DNA from: Adiantum capillus-veneris | Lineage: Eukaryota; Streptophyta; Polypodiopsida; Polypodiales; Pteridaceae | Length of the DNA: 64,000 nt | Assembly (NCBI GenBank): GCA_014529385.2 | Contig: CM043962.1 | Span: 123,184,470-123,248,469 of the forward strand | Direction of reading: 5' to 3' | In this document: positions 51,260 through 61,495 of the stretch, piece by piece | How positions within the stretch are numbered: the first letter of the stretch is position 1 | Layout: each line of letters starts with the position of its first letter | Made by a program: the position numbers and the translations under genes | The notes under the pieces: generated by a model | Seen by the model: only the letters and a program-made list of their open reading frames with translations | What the model was told of the DNA's origin: nothing | The model's database searches: none

Positions 51260-52808
51260 GAAGAAAGTGGGATTTACTGACTGAATCCAAACCTCTTACC
51301 TAGAGATGGAAAGATCTTTCAATTCCTTCGACTGCATGGGTTGTTACTTGATCGGTCTCTGCAAATGATTACACTGGATGGCTATGAGATCACTTTATCA
51401 TTCCAACTCTCAGCAGATTCAACGCTTCAAAATGTTCTCAACACAAATTTTCTTGCAGATTATTGACAGTATGTCCAATTTGAGTTTTAAAAACTCCTGG
51501 TATCTTGTATAACCTAGGTCTATGAACAGGTCAAAAATGAGCTGGATCTGGGCTAGAGGTACACCGATCGCGATCGTACTTCTGAGCCCAAAATCAGATG
51601 AAACTTCACCAGCTTGTTCACTAGGCTATTTTAAGACTACTTGCCAGACACTTTTGTATTTGGACTCAAAAAAGTCAAGTTTTTACCATTTCTTGGTTGT
51701 AAGTGCCTGTTTTCTCAAATTTATCTGTTTGACTGGATTTTGGTGTTTGATTTGGGATTTGAGAGATACCTGGGATTGTCCTGTGTACAAGCTATCCCTC
51801 TGTGTAGTTCCTTCCCAGTTTGGATGTGTTTTGGTCTACTGAAGGTCACTTTCTAAGCTAGTTTAGCAATTTTTGACTTGGATCTGTATTCAAATGGTTT
51901 GACAGGTATTTTGAGATTTCTGGCTCTAGGTCCTTTATACTTTTATGTTTATATACACCTGGGGATCCCACATATGAAATCTGGTCCAATTTTGGCACTT
52001 AGGTACACCGATCGCGACGTACTTCTGAGCCCAAATCAGACCAAACTTGGCATGCTTGTAGACACTGATGTTTTAAGGCTATCCCCAAAGTCTTTTTGCA
52101 TTTGGATCATCAAAAGTCAAGATTTTGCAGTTTCTGGGTCTGTCAGGTAGTATTACCCAAGTGGCCTGATTTTCTTGGTTTTTGATGTTTTTGGGTGTGG
52201 TTGCTTTAAACAAAGTTGTTTAGAATCTTATCAGGAAGGCACATGTCAATTCTGGTCCAAATCTGACACTGAGGTACACCGATCGCGATCGTAGTATCTG
52301 GGCCAAATCTGATGAAATTTTGTCTGCTCCCTCTGACAAGTGTTTCCTAGTGTCTTGTGCTACCACTTTGTGATTTGAATCAATATCAATCCTGTTTGGT
52401 CAGATTTTCAAAATTTCAGAGTCTTATGGCTTTTTTGGCCAAAGTTATGGTTTTCTGGTTTCTCGACTCTAACTTTTGCCCCAAATCTGATTGGAATGTG
52501 ATTTGCTTATCCTACTCCTAAGTACAGAACTGAAAAAACATAAGAAATTGAAACAAACACGACGGATTTTGGGTGAGATTTTAGTACTCAATCGAATTAG
52601 AGAAATTGAAGAGCAAAAATTCTTTAACACATTCACTCACAGCTCCCTAAATCTCTTAAGAGAGGATCTAGCCGGTCCACTGGCTCTAGACTCCACTAGG
52701 CTCTAAACCCTTGTCTAGCAGCCTAACTGAGGTGTAAAATGGATTCGTGGATTGATCTTTTTTAAGGAGTCTAACTGCACACTCGGTCACTCATCACCTA
52801 AGGTGTAT
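51260..52808 (-). other. Leader of element B with long diverged repeats
   Basis: The 1.5-kb leader between PBS and Gag holds no conserved frame. Sequence after the palindromes at 51565 and 52007 is clearly related for about 140 bp (shared GTACTTCTGAGCCCAAA, CTTTTTGCATTTGGA-like and AAAAGTCAAG stretches), so it consists of diverged repeat units. Confidence 0.65.
51565..52291. repeat. CGATCGCGATCG palindromes in the 5' leader of element B
   Basis: Cores lie at 51565-51576, about 52009-52018 (damaged) and 52280-52291. All follow AGGTACAC and share the right flank GTACTTCTGAGCCC or GTAGTATCTGGGCC with the spacer copies. The last two are about 273 nt apart, like the first two in the spacer (272 nt). 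Confidence 0.85.
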
Positions 52809-52826
52809 TCCCCGATAGCGGTGCCA
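52809..52826 (-). promoter_or_regulatory. Primer-binding site of element B
   Basis: On the minus strand TGGCACCGCTATCGGGGA follows the LTR end by one base. It matches the tRNA-Asp PBS at 14 of 18 positions, all differences being transitions, so it is probably a worn Asp-type site. Confidence 0.6.
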
Positions 52827-52827
52827 A

Positions 52828-53735
52828 TGTTTGCGGGTCGCCACGACGGACGTCCATAGCATAGCTCTCAAGCATCAACATATTTATCAATACAGGGGAA
52901 GCGACTCGGATGAGGCATGGGAACTCACTGGGGTGTCAATCCTAATGAAGTGAACTCGAAGAGATGCAACTTACTAACTCTACAAGAAAATCAAACGCGT
53001 TACCGCCAAGTAATCTGCATATGTCCTCCTACACCGTTCTTCAGTCATCACGCCCGTTTACCATGCAAATCATATCGGAATTGCATGAAACTTGAAGGGG
53101 AGCTACAGGGGATTATCATGAACATGTCCTCTCGCTGTCACAGCATTCTAGAGAGGTACAACGATCGCGATCATTCGTCCCAAAGTCAGCAAAAACAACA
53201 AACATATGATCCTAATGGGTCGTTTTAGGGTCCCTAAAGCCTCTCCTAGGGTCAAAACAACATAAAACACGCATATAGACACTCAAAAGAGCGATTTAAG
53301 GCCTCAAACTCGTAGTCGAAAACCTTCACCGAATCTTGAATGATTACACTTGAATGAAAGAGCAAGAGGAGAGGAACACAATGCAATACTCAAATGTGAA
53401 TTTGGATTACTGTAGCCGCAATGGCGAAGATTACAAGCTTGAACAAGGAGCTCTCAACCGTATGCTGTCTTCTCAGTTCTCCATTCAAAAGATTATCCCC
53501 CAACTTACAAAAAATGACCTTTATAGATTAGGTCTTTACAAAATGGCTTGTCCGGCCATAAGCCCCTAATCCTAAAACTGGCTCTCTAATATACAATTTC
53601 TCCCATAAGAATAATCATACATCCTTGACAATTTTCCGGCTTAGAGATGCTTCTTTACAAAAGAATTTTGCAATGGTTTCTCAGAAAATTATGGTCCTTT
53701 TGGCTACGGTCGCTTGTTGCTTCGTCCACCAAACA
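52828..53735 (-). repeat. 5' LTR of element B
   Basis: 908 bp with TGTTT...AAACA ends, followed by the CTGAC duplication. It has a TATA box (TATAAAGG, minus strand, 53518-53525) and a worn copy of the palindrome core (53162-53173). It retains the uninterrupted insertion site of element A at about 53003-53007. Confidence 0.93.
53518..53525 (-). promoter_or_regulatory. TATA box of the element B LTR
   Basis: TATAAAGG on the minus strand, about 210 bp into the LTR; the same box is kept in the other LTR. Position and distance match the TATA box of element C's LTR. Confidence 0.55.
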
Positions 53736-53740
53736 CTGAC

Positions 53741-53954
53741 AAAGCTCGGAGCTCTTGACGTGTGCAAATCTTCCAATTCAAAGCTTGGCTTGGAGGATTT
53801 GGGGATCTCTACAGGGAATCGAGCCTAGGAATCTCTGCAAAGAATATAGCAAGTCGGGCAGATCTATGGTAGGCTACAAAGAGGAATCAAGCAGTGCTAC
53901 AATTGCAATAGGTAATGAGCAGCACAATTATTGCTTCAATGTTGTGGGTGGTGT

Positions 53955-54009
<55 letters not shown>

Positions 54010-54066
54010 GATACTATAGATATTCTTGTTGTTATCAAAAAACCACCCCCCCCCCCCCCCCCCCCC
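53741..54066 (+). other. Flank of element B's target, then (AC)n and poly-C
   Basis: 53741-53950 continues the copia-type sequence interrupted at 26407. It shows no recognisable domain. An (AC)n run (about 53956-54007) and a poly-C run of about 23 bases (54044-54066) follow. Confidence 0.55.
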
Positions 54067-54104
54067 ACACACTTGGATCTAGCCCAAAATCTGCTGGGTC
54101 ACTT
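54067..54104 (+). repeat. Left copy of a direct repeat flanking the Penelope-like region
   Basis: ACACACTTGGATCTAGCCC and the following CAAAATCTGCTGGGTCACTT recur at 60005-60041 with two differences. Both copies follow (CA)n. Confidence 0.8.
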
Positions 54105-56471
54105 TAGTGATACTACTCAAAATATGCCATTACCTTGTAAGACCATGGGGCCTAGCCCTTGAGTAATAAACTAAGATATAAAATAAAGATCCCCCTGGCG
54201 TGCCGAGCGTGATTAAGTTCTCTTTCTTCATTACACTGTGAAGGCGGCCTCTCCTCCCTGGCTATGGATCTCCCCATTCATGGGTATCTGCGTGTCGTTT
54301 GGTGCTACGACACACTCACAAGGGAAGGTGGCCCGACTCACTCATTACTCATGCTCAGAGGACTGGTAGTCCATCCTCCTTCCACTATTTAAACAGGTGA
54401 GGGTGCATCTCTGACCCTCACTTAGCTAGTGTTGTTCTGTCGTGTTTTTTTCTGAGAAGACTTACTGCCTGCTTCACAAAAGGAGCCATGGAGCTCACCA
54501 CTCAGGTGTCTTAGGTTTTTTCCTACCCTAGCTTGCCTCGCTACTGGTTATGTTGGAATGTTTTACAGTAAGCATTCTTCTGCTATTTGTTGACACTGTA
54601 AGGTAAACATTAAATGCTTGTCAATAGCATGGTGGCGGTTGTTTTACCTCAAGTGTATACTACATGCGTTCATGTTGGGTTTTGCAGCTGTCAATGACTG
54701 TCGTTTTTCACATTGTGTGCAGTTGATGTATGTATTGATCATGAATGATAGGTTTACTATTGTACTTAGCATGGAAAGTGGGTTAAGATTGGTCGGTATA
54801 ATTTGTCACTTGCATCCATTGGAGAAGGAAAAGTTGGGTTTTGCTTGGCTGGCTTAAGCCTAGAATTCACTTCCTGTAACAGGGTTATTTCCTCGGGTGC
54901 TAACCAATGCTGTACTAGTTCTCTTGCTTTAGTGTGGTAATTGCATAAAGCAAGTATGGTTTGGGATTGGATTGATAAGCATGGTTTAATGGTTCACTGG
55001 TAATTTGGGAATACTACAACCTGGTAAAACCAATTGGTTGGGTTTTTTTTAATATAAGGAGTACTGATTTGACTTTGTGCGCACTGTGTGCGGGGTTGGT
55101 TGGCCCGATTGCATACATTAGCTACTTTGTCTATTACCTCTGTCACATTTGCTAGGTGGTTATACATTTTTGTAAATAAGTATTCCAAGACCTGTTGCAC
55201 CTGATGCCTTGTAACAAACCCCATTTTCTTACCAAAGAACCTGTACCTATTAAAGGTAAGTATACACTATGGGACTGTTTTTTTTTTACTACATTTGACT
55301 GCATAGTATTCACCCCTTGGATTGGCATGGGGATGATATAATTCGGGGTATCTTCTTGTGTAAAAATTGATACTAGCTCTGTTCTAGCTTATGGTTTTAT
55401 TTTGGGAGGTTTGGCCTAACGGCTGCATATGGGTATTGAACTACTCTTCAGATATTTGGTTACTTCAAGGGCTCCTTGCTACTTAATGTGCTGAGAGATT
55501 TATCTGGTAATATATATACATACTATAAGATGTTTTAGATTCCATATACCATGATGAACATTAAACTCTATTTGACCTAAACAAACATAAACTAGCTTAT
55601 TACTTTTTTGAACTATAATATAAGTTTTTTTTAGCTTCGATTAAGTTTCATTAATCTTGAAGGATATTTTGATAGGGGACTATGACACTTGGATTAGAAG
55701 GGGTGGTGGCCTTCCAATCAGAATAATGTTTTTTGCTGTAACTTGGGTTTAGGAAAAAGAGAAAAAGAAGAACATTTTTGTACACATATATCATTAAGCT
55801 TGTTAAAATAAAAAAAGTTTATAAGATGGACATGGATAAAAACTGGTATTGTCCATTGATACTTGTAAAACACATGCAAGGCTAACTGAATTGTTGTCTT
55901 GTTTGGATGGATGCAAGTAAGGACTCTATCTTATCTTGGAAGGTTTTTTTACTTTGGCAAGCTATCCTCAGGATGGAACACTCACTGATGACTTGGGAAG
56001 TTCATTTACTTTCTACATACTGAAAGGGGATCTCTTTCCTACAAACATTGTACTTAAATGATTCTAATACTGAGTTGTTTTTGTATATATCTATTCCTTG
56101 TTCCATTGCCAGTTGTCTTTTGAATGTAAAAATTCAATTATGTCTTATTATCTAATATTTAACAGCTACACACACATCCTATACATAAGGGTTTTTCTTT
56201 CCAATAGAAATCAAGATGCTAGCTTTGGAAATTTTCTTCGAAATTGAGCTCTAAGTTGGACCCACAGTCTGTAATCCCTTGTCCGGCTGACTGGCGTTAG
56301 GAGGTCCCTTTTAGACTCTTTTTCTAGTTCCCTGCTCACGACTACTATAGTCTTTGACTTTGCTGGTTTAAGGATTGTAGGCCCAAAAAATTACAATTAT
56401 TGTTTCTATCATTATTTATGTTTACACTATTCCCTTTTCAGGACTGCTTACCCTATAGAAAGACAGCTCGC
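54105..56471 (+). other. Unassigned sequence upstream of the Penelope-like ORF
   Basis: AT-rich DNA without a conserved frame. It probably belongs to the same inserted unit because it lies between the two flanking repeats, possibly as its long 5' non-coding part. A pyrimidine-rich CCCTTTTCAG ends near 56441, just before the first ORF. Confidence 0.4.
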
Positions 56472-59400
56472 ATGAGCACTAATCAGAACCCTAAGAATCA
56501 TGCAAAGATTCTCGAACAGATTAAGCTTTACCTTAAGGACCGTAAACCAAAGAATGCCTTGGCAGTTAGAACTAGACCCTTCCTCTCTAGGAAGGCCAAA
56601 GATTGTATTACCTACTATGGTAAGTATAAGTGAACCTCACCTCACTCTTTTTGCAGACTCTTGCTCTCTCACAAGGATTGGAACTGTCCTCGGAGCCCTT
56701 CTCAGTGGCCACTTCTCTTGTTCTCAGATGTATTAGCAGGTTGGATGCTTCTCAACTAATTTATGATTCGGCTCTTACCTCTAACAAGAAATTATCTATC
56801 TTACATATGATGTCTTTTAATGATTGGGTTAAGATTTTAGCAACTTTGGATAAAGAATCCATGGAAATTGCCCAATACATTGCCCAACTTCCTCTTTTAT
56901 CCTCACAATATCAGCAAGAGCTTGCTCTATTTTCCTCTCTGGTGCTGATCTGTCTAACTTTCTTAGGAAGTTATGTGGGCTAAATCCCTCTTTTGTCTGT
57001 GCACCGGCCACTCCATCTATTCCACAAACTGGTGGAATCTTCTGTCGGGATAGTGCAACCCTTGAAGCAGTTAAGGAATTTCAGAGTAATCTTTGCTCTC
57101 TGAATGATTCAAACCTCTTGGAGATGGTGCCTAAAATTTCTAAAGTTTTTTTTGTCTTGCCCGTGAGACAAATTGAAATTGAATCCCTTGGGGTTGACCA
57201 TCAGCTTTGGGTCCTGCCCAACAAAGCTTTCTTAGCACCTATTTTGAGTGAAACTTGGGTGTACCTTGCCAACCTCCCTGCCTCTACTGTGGAAGATTGC
57301 AGACTCAAGATTCTTAAAGGAGGGCAATTTTTGGACAAAGGTGAGCTCATCAAAGCACCCTTCAATCTCAATCTCATTGACCACTCCAAGTGCCCCTCTA
57401 ATACAGGCTTGTACATCCGTACCAAAGGAAACATGGAATTTGCCAAGAGTAACCCTGATTTTTACACCGAATCCATCTGGAATGTCTTTTGTCCTTATGT
57501 AAAATGTGCCTACAGATTTCTTGTGACCCTAAAGCCCCTTGTGAATCCAACATCATGGGGTTCTATCATACCATTTCGTTTATTCTTAATCATTTGGACT
57601 TACTTTTCTCGGAAAAACCTGTGGTTTCATCTCTCCCTCATTTGCTCTTGGTTAGGTGGCCAAGCCAAGCAAATTGTAATTGCACAGATTGCCTTCAACA
57701 TCTTCCGTGGACTAATGCTTGATATCTTGAAAGAGTTGAAATCTGATGAACCTGACATTTACATAACTACTTATGCTAACTTTAAAGGTGTTAAGCTCAT
57801 CACTAGTCTTCTTAAACCTTGTATTGATGAGGATGACTCCCCTGCTCTCAAAAGGGCTAACTCTTTGACTTCCCCCAACTCCTTCACTTCCTTCCTAACA
57901 TCTAGTTCATCCTCTAACCGGTCATCAGGAACTTCCCTGAATTTTAAACCTTGGTTATATTGCAGGTTGTTACAAGCCCTTGCGGAAGAAGAACTCTCAA
58001 CAAAGTGGATCCAGATAATGGTTTCACCTACATAGACTGTCTCTTTCACAATGTATACCTCGATTGGATTCAACCAAAAAATCTTTTTTGTGAGTGCTTT
58101 GATTTGTTTTTTGGTAATAACAAATTGCTCGACAATATACTCATAGGATGGAAATATCATCATCCCAAAAGAGGTTGATCTATAATAATGACTTTCTTCG
58201 ATAGGATTCTGTTCCTCATTGTACATGTTTTCAGTTTACCACCTTTTGCAGAAATTCTGAGGCTTGTGGTAACAATGTTTGCACTTGTGATCTCAGCATT
58301 ATTGAAAATATACGTAGAATTTTGGCCAAAGGGCTCAATCATATACCTAACGTTCCCAAAAACCCCTACCTTGCTCTATCAGCTATACTAAGCTGTCTCA
58401 CTGACCTTGTTAGTGCTCTCCGACTGGAGATGACAGTCCTACCAGACTTAAGGGAAGTTGTGAAGGAATGCTTCCTTCATAAAATTTCACAACTACCTAG
58501 TAAATGGTTATCATCAGATGATTCTTGGCTTACTTCTCAGCTAACTCTTGATTTTCAAAGGATCTTTGATAAATGGTTTGTTGTCGGGCTTGACAAAAGC
58601 TCTAACTGTCCCACTATCATTTGCAAATACCTGGGATGGAAGGCCGCTCGTAATCGAGTATCTGGTAAGGAATTCTGTCATATTCAATCTACACTTGAAA
58701 CTGTTACCAATAAAATTGCTAAACACTTAGGGCTTCTAGGCTACTCTGTGCTGAACACTAAGTTACCGGTGCTATTCCTTACTTATAAAATTCATAAACA
58801 TAAGTTCAGGTGTATATCCAATGCCTCCAATTGTATTTTTTTTTATACCAGCAAGGATATTACTTTTTGCCTTGACCTTATACTATTTGAATTGGAGCTT
58901 ATTTGTGCCACTAAACAAAAAATGTGCCAGGACTTCTTGCATGTTCAAAATAATCCCTTCTGGCTTACAAAAAATTCTGCAGAGGTCTCGCTTAACCTTC
59001 CTCAGCAGATCTTCCACATTTTTACTGTTGACATTACACAATGTTACAAAAGCATTCCCCTTGATGGGGATCTTGGCCTTATGGCTCTTCTTGCCAAGGT
59101 GATTAAATTGGCTTTCTCCAATGCTAGAAAGAAGAAGCTTTTCTACATCTCTCTTTCCAAAAAACCCAGGTGGATTCACTTATCGCACTCCGTACACTCC
59201 TTACACTTTAATGAAGCTAAGCTTTGCTTCTACATCTCCTGGCTGTTGAGTAACTGCACTATAGTTTCAGGTGGTCTTTGCTTTAATTAATGCTTAGGCA
59301 TCCCCATGGGATTCTCATGCTCTCCATTTATGTGTAATATTTACCTTGCTTTCTTTAAATACAAATGGTGTCTCAAGACCATGGAATCTTACAAGAATAA

Positions 59401-59920
59401 GCTTTCACAGTTCATACATACTTAGAGATACATGGATGACTTACTTAGTGTCAACAATAGTGACTTCCCCAATGAAATTTGTCTAATTTATCCTCATTGC
59501 CTTAAAATTGAACCTACCTCTCTCCATGAGACCATCACACCCAATGGGGCTTTCTGCACATCTATCCAATTTCTTAACCTCTCTATTTTCCTTCATATCC
59601 CATCTGTTGGTGCATATTATATTAGGTTTGTGTGGAAAAGGGATCTTGTGAAACTACCACTTATTGAATTCATAAAAAGGAATAGCAACAGTCCTTACAA
59701 GGCAACTATTAGCTCTTGTATCAGCCTGCTACACTTAATTTTCTATTCTTCCTCTACCCCTTTTCTTGCGTGGGAGGAGGTTTATTTACTAATAAAAAAG
59801 TATTGCCATAACAGGTTTAATAGAAATCAGATTTGTAACACTATTATACAAGCTCTCACCCAACATAACTGGCCTGGGTTATACTTTAAACAAGAGAATC
59901 TCATTTCTCTAATTAGGTAG
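56472..59920 (+). pseudogene. Penelope-like reverse transcriptase (decayed)
   Basis: The N-terminal frame (MSTNQNPKNHAKILEQIK, 56472) and three further frames (to 58178) are joined by frameshifts and show no motif I can name. From about 58208 one frame runs to 59920 with two stops (59288, 59423). It has a CxC motif (VCTCDLS, 58280-58288), ILAKGLNHIP, VVGLDKSSN, PVLFLTYKIHK, an RT motif A (VDITQCYKSIPL, near 59030), motif B (GIPMGFSCSP, near 59300), motif C (RYMDDLLS, near 59430) and IQFLNLSI. The CxC linker, direct flanking repeats and (CA)n target resemble Penelope-like elements of the Chlamys/Naiad type. I do not see a convincing GIY-YIG endonuclease upstream. It could instead be another telomerase-related RT lineage. 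Confidence 0.65.
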
Positions 59921-59981
59921 TAGGTCCATACACAATGAGTCTACTATCGACCCATTGTGTATGGCACCTGGGTTAGGGCGG

Positions 59982-60041
59982 GTACACACACACACACACA
60001 CACACACACTTGAATCTAGCCCAAAATCTGATGGGTCACTT
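59982..60041 (+). repeat. (CA)n and right copy of the flanking direct repeat
   Basis: A (CA)n run (59982-60009) leads into CACTTGAATCTAGCCC and on to GGGTCACTT, matching 54067-54104. Copia pol sequence begins directly after it. Confidence 0.8.
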
Positions 60042-60043
60042 CG

Positions 60044-61495
60044 TTAGTTTAAAATGACCAGCCAAAGGTGTAGAAACTGGTTTTGATTTTGCATTGCAAA
60101 CCTTTCTAGTACCTTCTTGATGTAGTCTTCTTGAGATAGCTTTATTGTCTTCTTTGTCCTGTCCCTTGATATTTTCATTACAAGTATCCTCTTTGCAGCA
60201 CCTGAATCTTTCATTGAAAAAGATTTGGACAGCTCCTCTTTTAGGTCTTTGATGTCGTGCATGTTAGCACTTGCAATCAACATGTCATCAATATACAACA
60301 TTAGGATGATGAATTTCCCATCTCCCAAATTCTTCGTGTAGACGCAGTGATCCAAGTTGCATCTTGTGAATCCATGATCCAACATCCATCGATCAAACTT
60401 CAAGTACCATTGTCTTGATGCTTGCTTTAAACCATACAAGCTCTTCTTTAATCTGCAAACCATTTTCTCCTTACCTTTTACTTCATACCCCTTTGGTTGA
60501 AGCATATAGATTTCCTCCTCTAAGTCACCGTGAGGGAATGCCGTATTTACATCCATTTGCTTGAGATTTAGATCATGAGCAGCCACAAGGCTTAAGACAA
60601 GCATAATTGAGTTCATTTTTACAATAGGAGAAAATATTTCATTGAAGTCAATACCTTTCTTTTGAGAAAAACCTTTTACCACAAGCCTAGACTTGTACCT
60701 TTTCTTCCCACTTTCTTCTTCCTTCAGCTTGTACACCCATTTGTTTTGAAGTGCCCTCTTACCTTTAGCCAACTCAACCAGCTCCCATGTTTGGTTGCGA
60801 TGTAGTGAGTCCATCTCCACTTGCATGCTCTTCGTCCATTGTTCTTTGGATTCATGTTGCATAGCTTCTTTGTATGATTCCGGCTCTCTAGAATCTGAGA
60901 TCAAGAGATGGTTGAAGAAAGGAACAAACCCTTCTGGAGGTCTACTTGCTCTTGTAGATCTTCGGGGAATAGGTTGAGGCTCCTCATTTGGTTGACGTTG
61001 TTGCACATTGTCACCGTTTGCAGTCCTTGAGTCTTCACCGTCCTCAAGCTCCATGTACTCATTACCTGTTTCTTTTGTTTTTTTTCTTTCCAAGTAATCT
61101 TTGTACATATTTTGTTCGTTAAAAATTACATCCCTACTCCTTAAGATTTTACCATCTTCAGGATTCCATAGGCGATACCCAAAGTCTCCTTCTCCATAGC
61201 CAATGAAGAAACACTTTTTGGACTTTGCATCTAGCTTTGATCTTAGGCTTCTATCTATGTGCATGAAAGCCTCACACCCAAACACTTTGAGAAATGCATA
61301 ATTCACCAGTTTACCTGTCCATGCCTCTTCTGGAACTCCCCCATCCAATGCCGTTGAGGGTGACCGATTGATTAAGTACACAGACGTACTTACAGCTTCT
61401 GCCCAAAGCTCAAGCGATAGGCTTGCATGTAGTGATAGCCGTTTTTCAGCTCTCCATAATTGCCATAGTAAGTTACTCCACCCTACCAAATTCAC
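60044..61495 (-). pseudogene. pol: Ty1/copia integrase C-terminus and reverse transcriptase fragment
   Basis: The frame starts inside integrase (LWAEAVSTSVYLINRSPSTAL, FGCEAFMHID, KKCFFIGYGEGDFGYRLWNP) and passes through a charged linker into RT. RT motifs include WELVELAKGKRALQNKWVYKLK, QMDVNTAFPHGDLEEEIYM, LYGLKQASRQWY and LMLYIDDMLIAS. Near the end a frameshift replaces the expected PVSTPLAGHFKL, which reads in another frame down to about 60041. RNase H and the 3' LTR are absent, as are Gag, protease and the integrase core. Truncation on the left coincides with the flanking repeat of the Penelope-like region. It is in the opposite orientation to the copia LTR at 26092, so it is a separate element. 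Confidence 0.88.

Larger units (their letters stand above)
26408..53735 (-). mobile_element. Giant Ty3/gypsy element B, complete, ~18.5 kb without insert
   Basis: The LTRs share TGTTT...AAACA ends and are flanked by the perfect 5-bp duplication CTGAC (26403-26407 and 53736-53740). The 5' LTR is 52828-53735 and the 3' LTR is 26408-26586 plus 35363-36098, split by element A. Reading the minus strand, the order is LTR, PBS, leader with palindromes, Gag, PR1, RT, RNase H, two H2C2 modules, integrase, PR2, W-rich tail, internal PPT, spacer with palindromes, ORF-X, PPT, LTR. By eye the LTRs differ at roughly 4% of positions. All reading frames are broken, so the copy is inactive. Confidence 0.92.

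Noticed and set aside
56620-56656. A 37-bp stretch with GTAAGT and TTTTTGCAG ends inside the Penelope-like region, resembling a tiny intron
   Set aside because: Removing it does not join the two conserved-looking frames, and 37 bp is shorter than usual plant introns.
57951-58178. GIY-YIG endonuclease suggested by FTYIDCLFHNVYLDW
   Set aside because: The spacing and the conserved GIY and YIG pair are not there; the likeness is too weak to claim.
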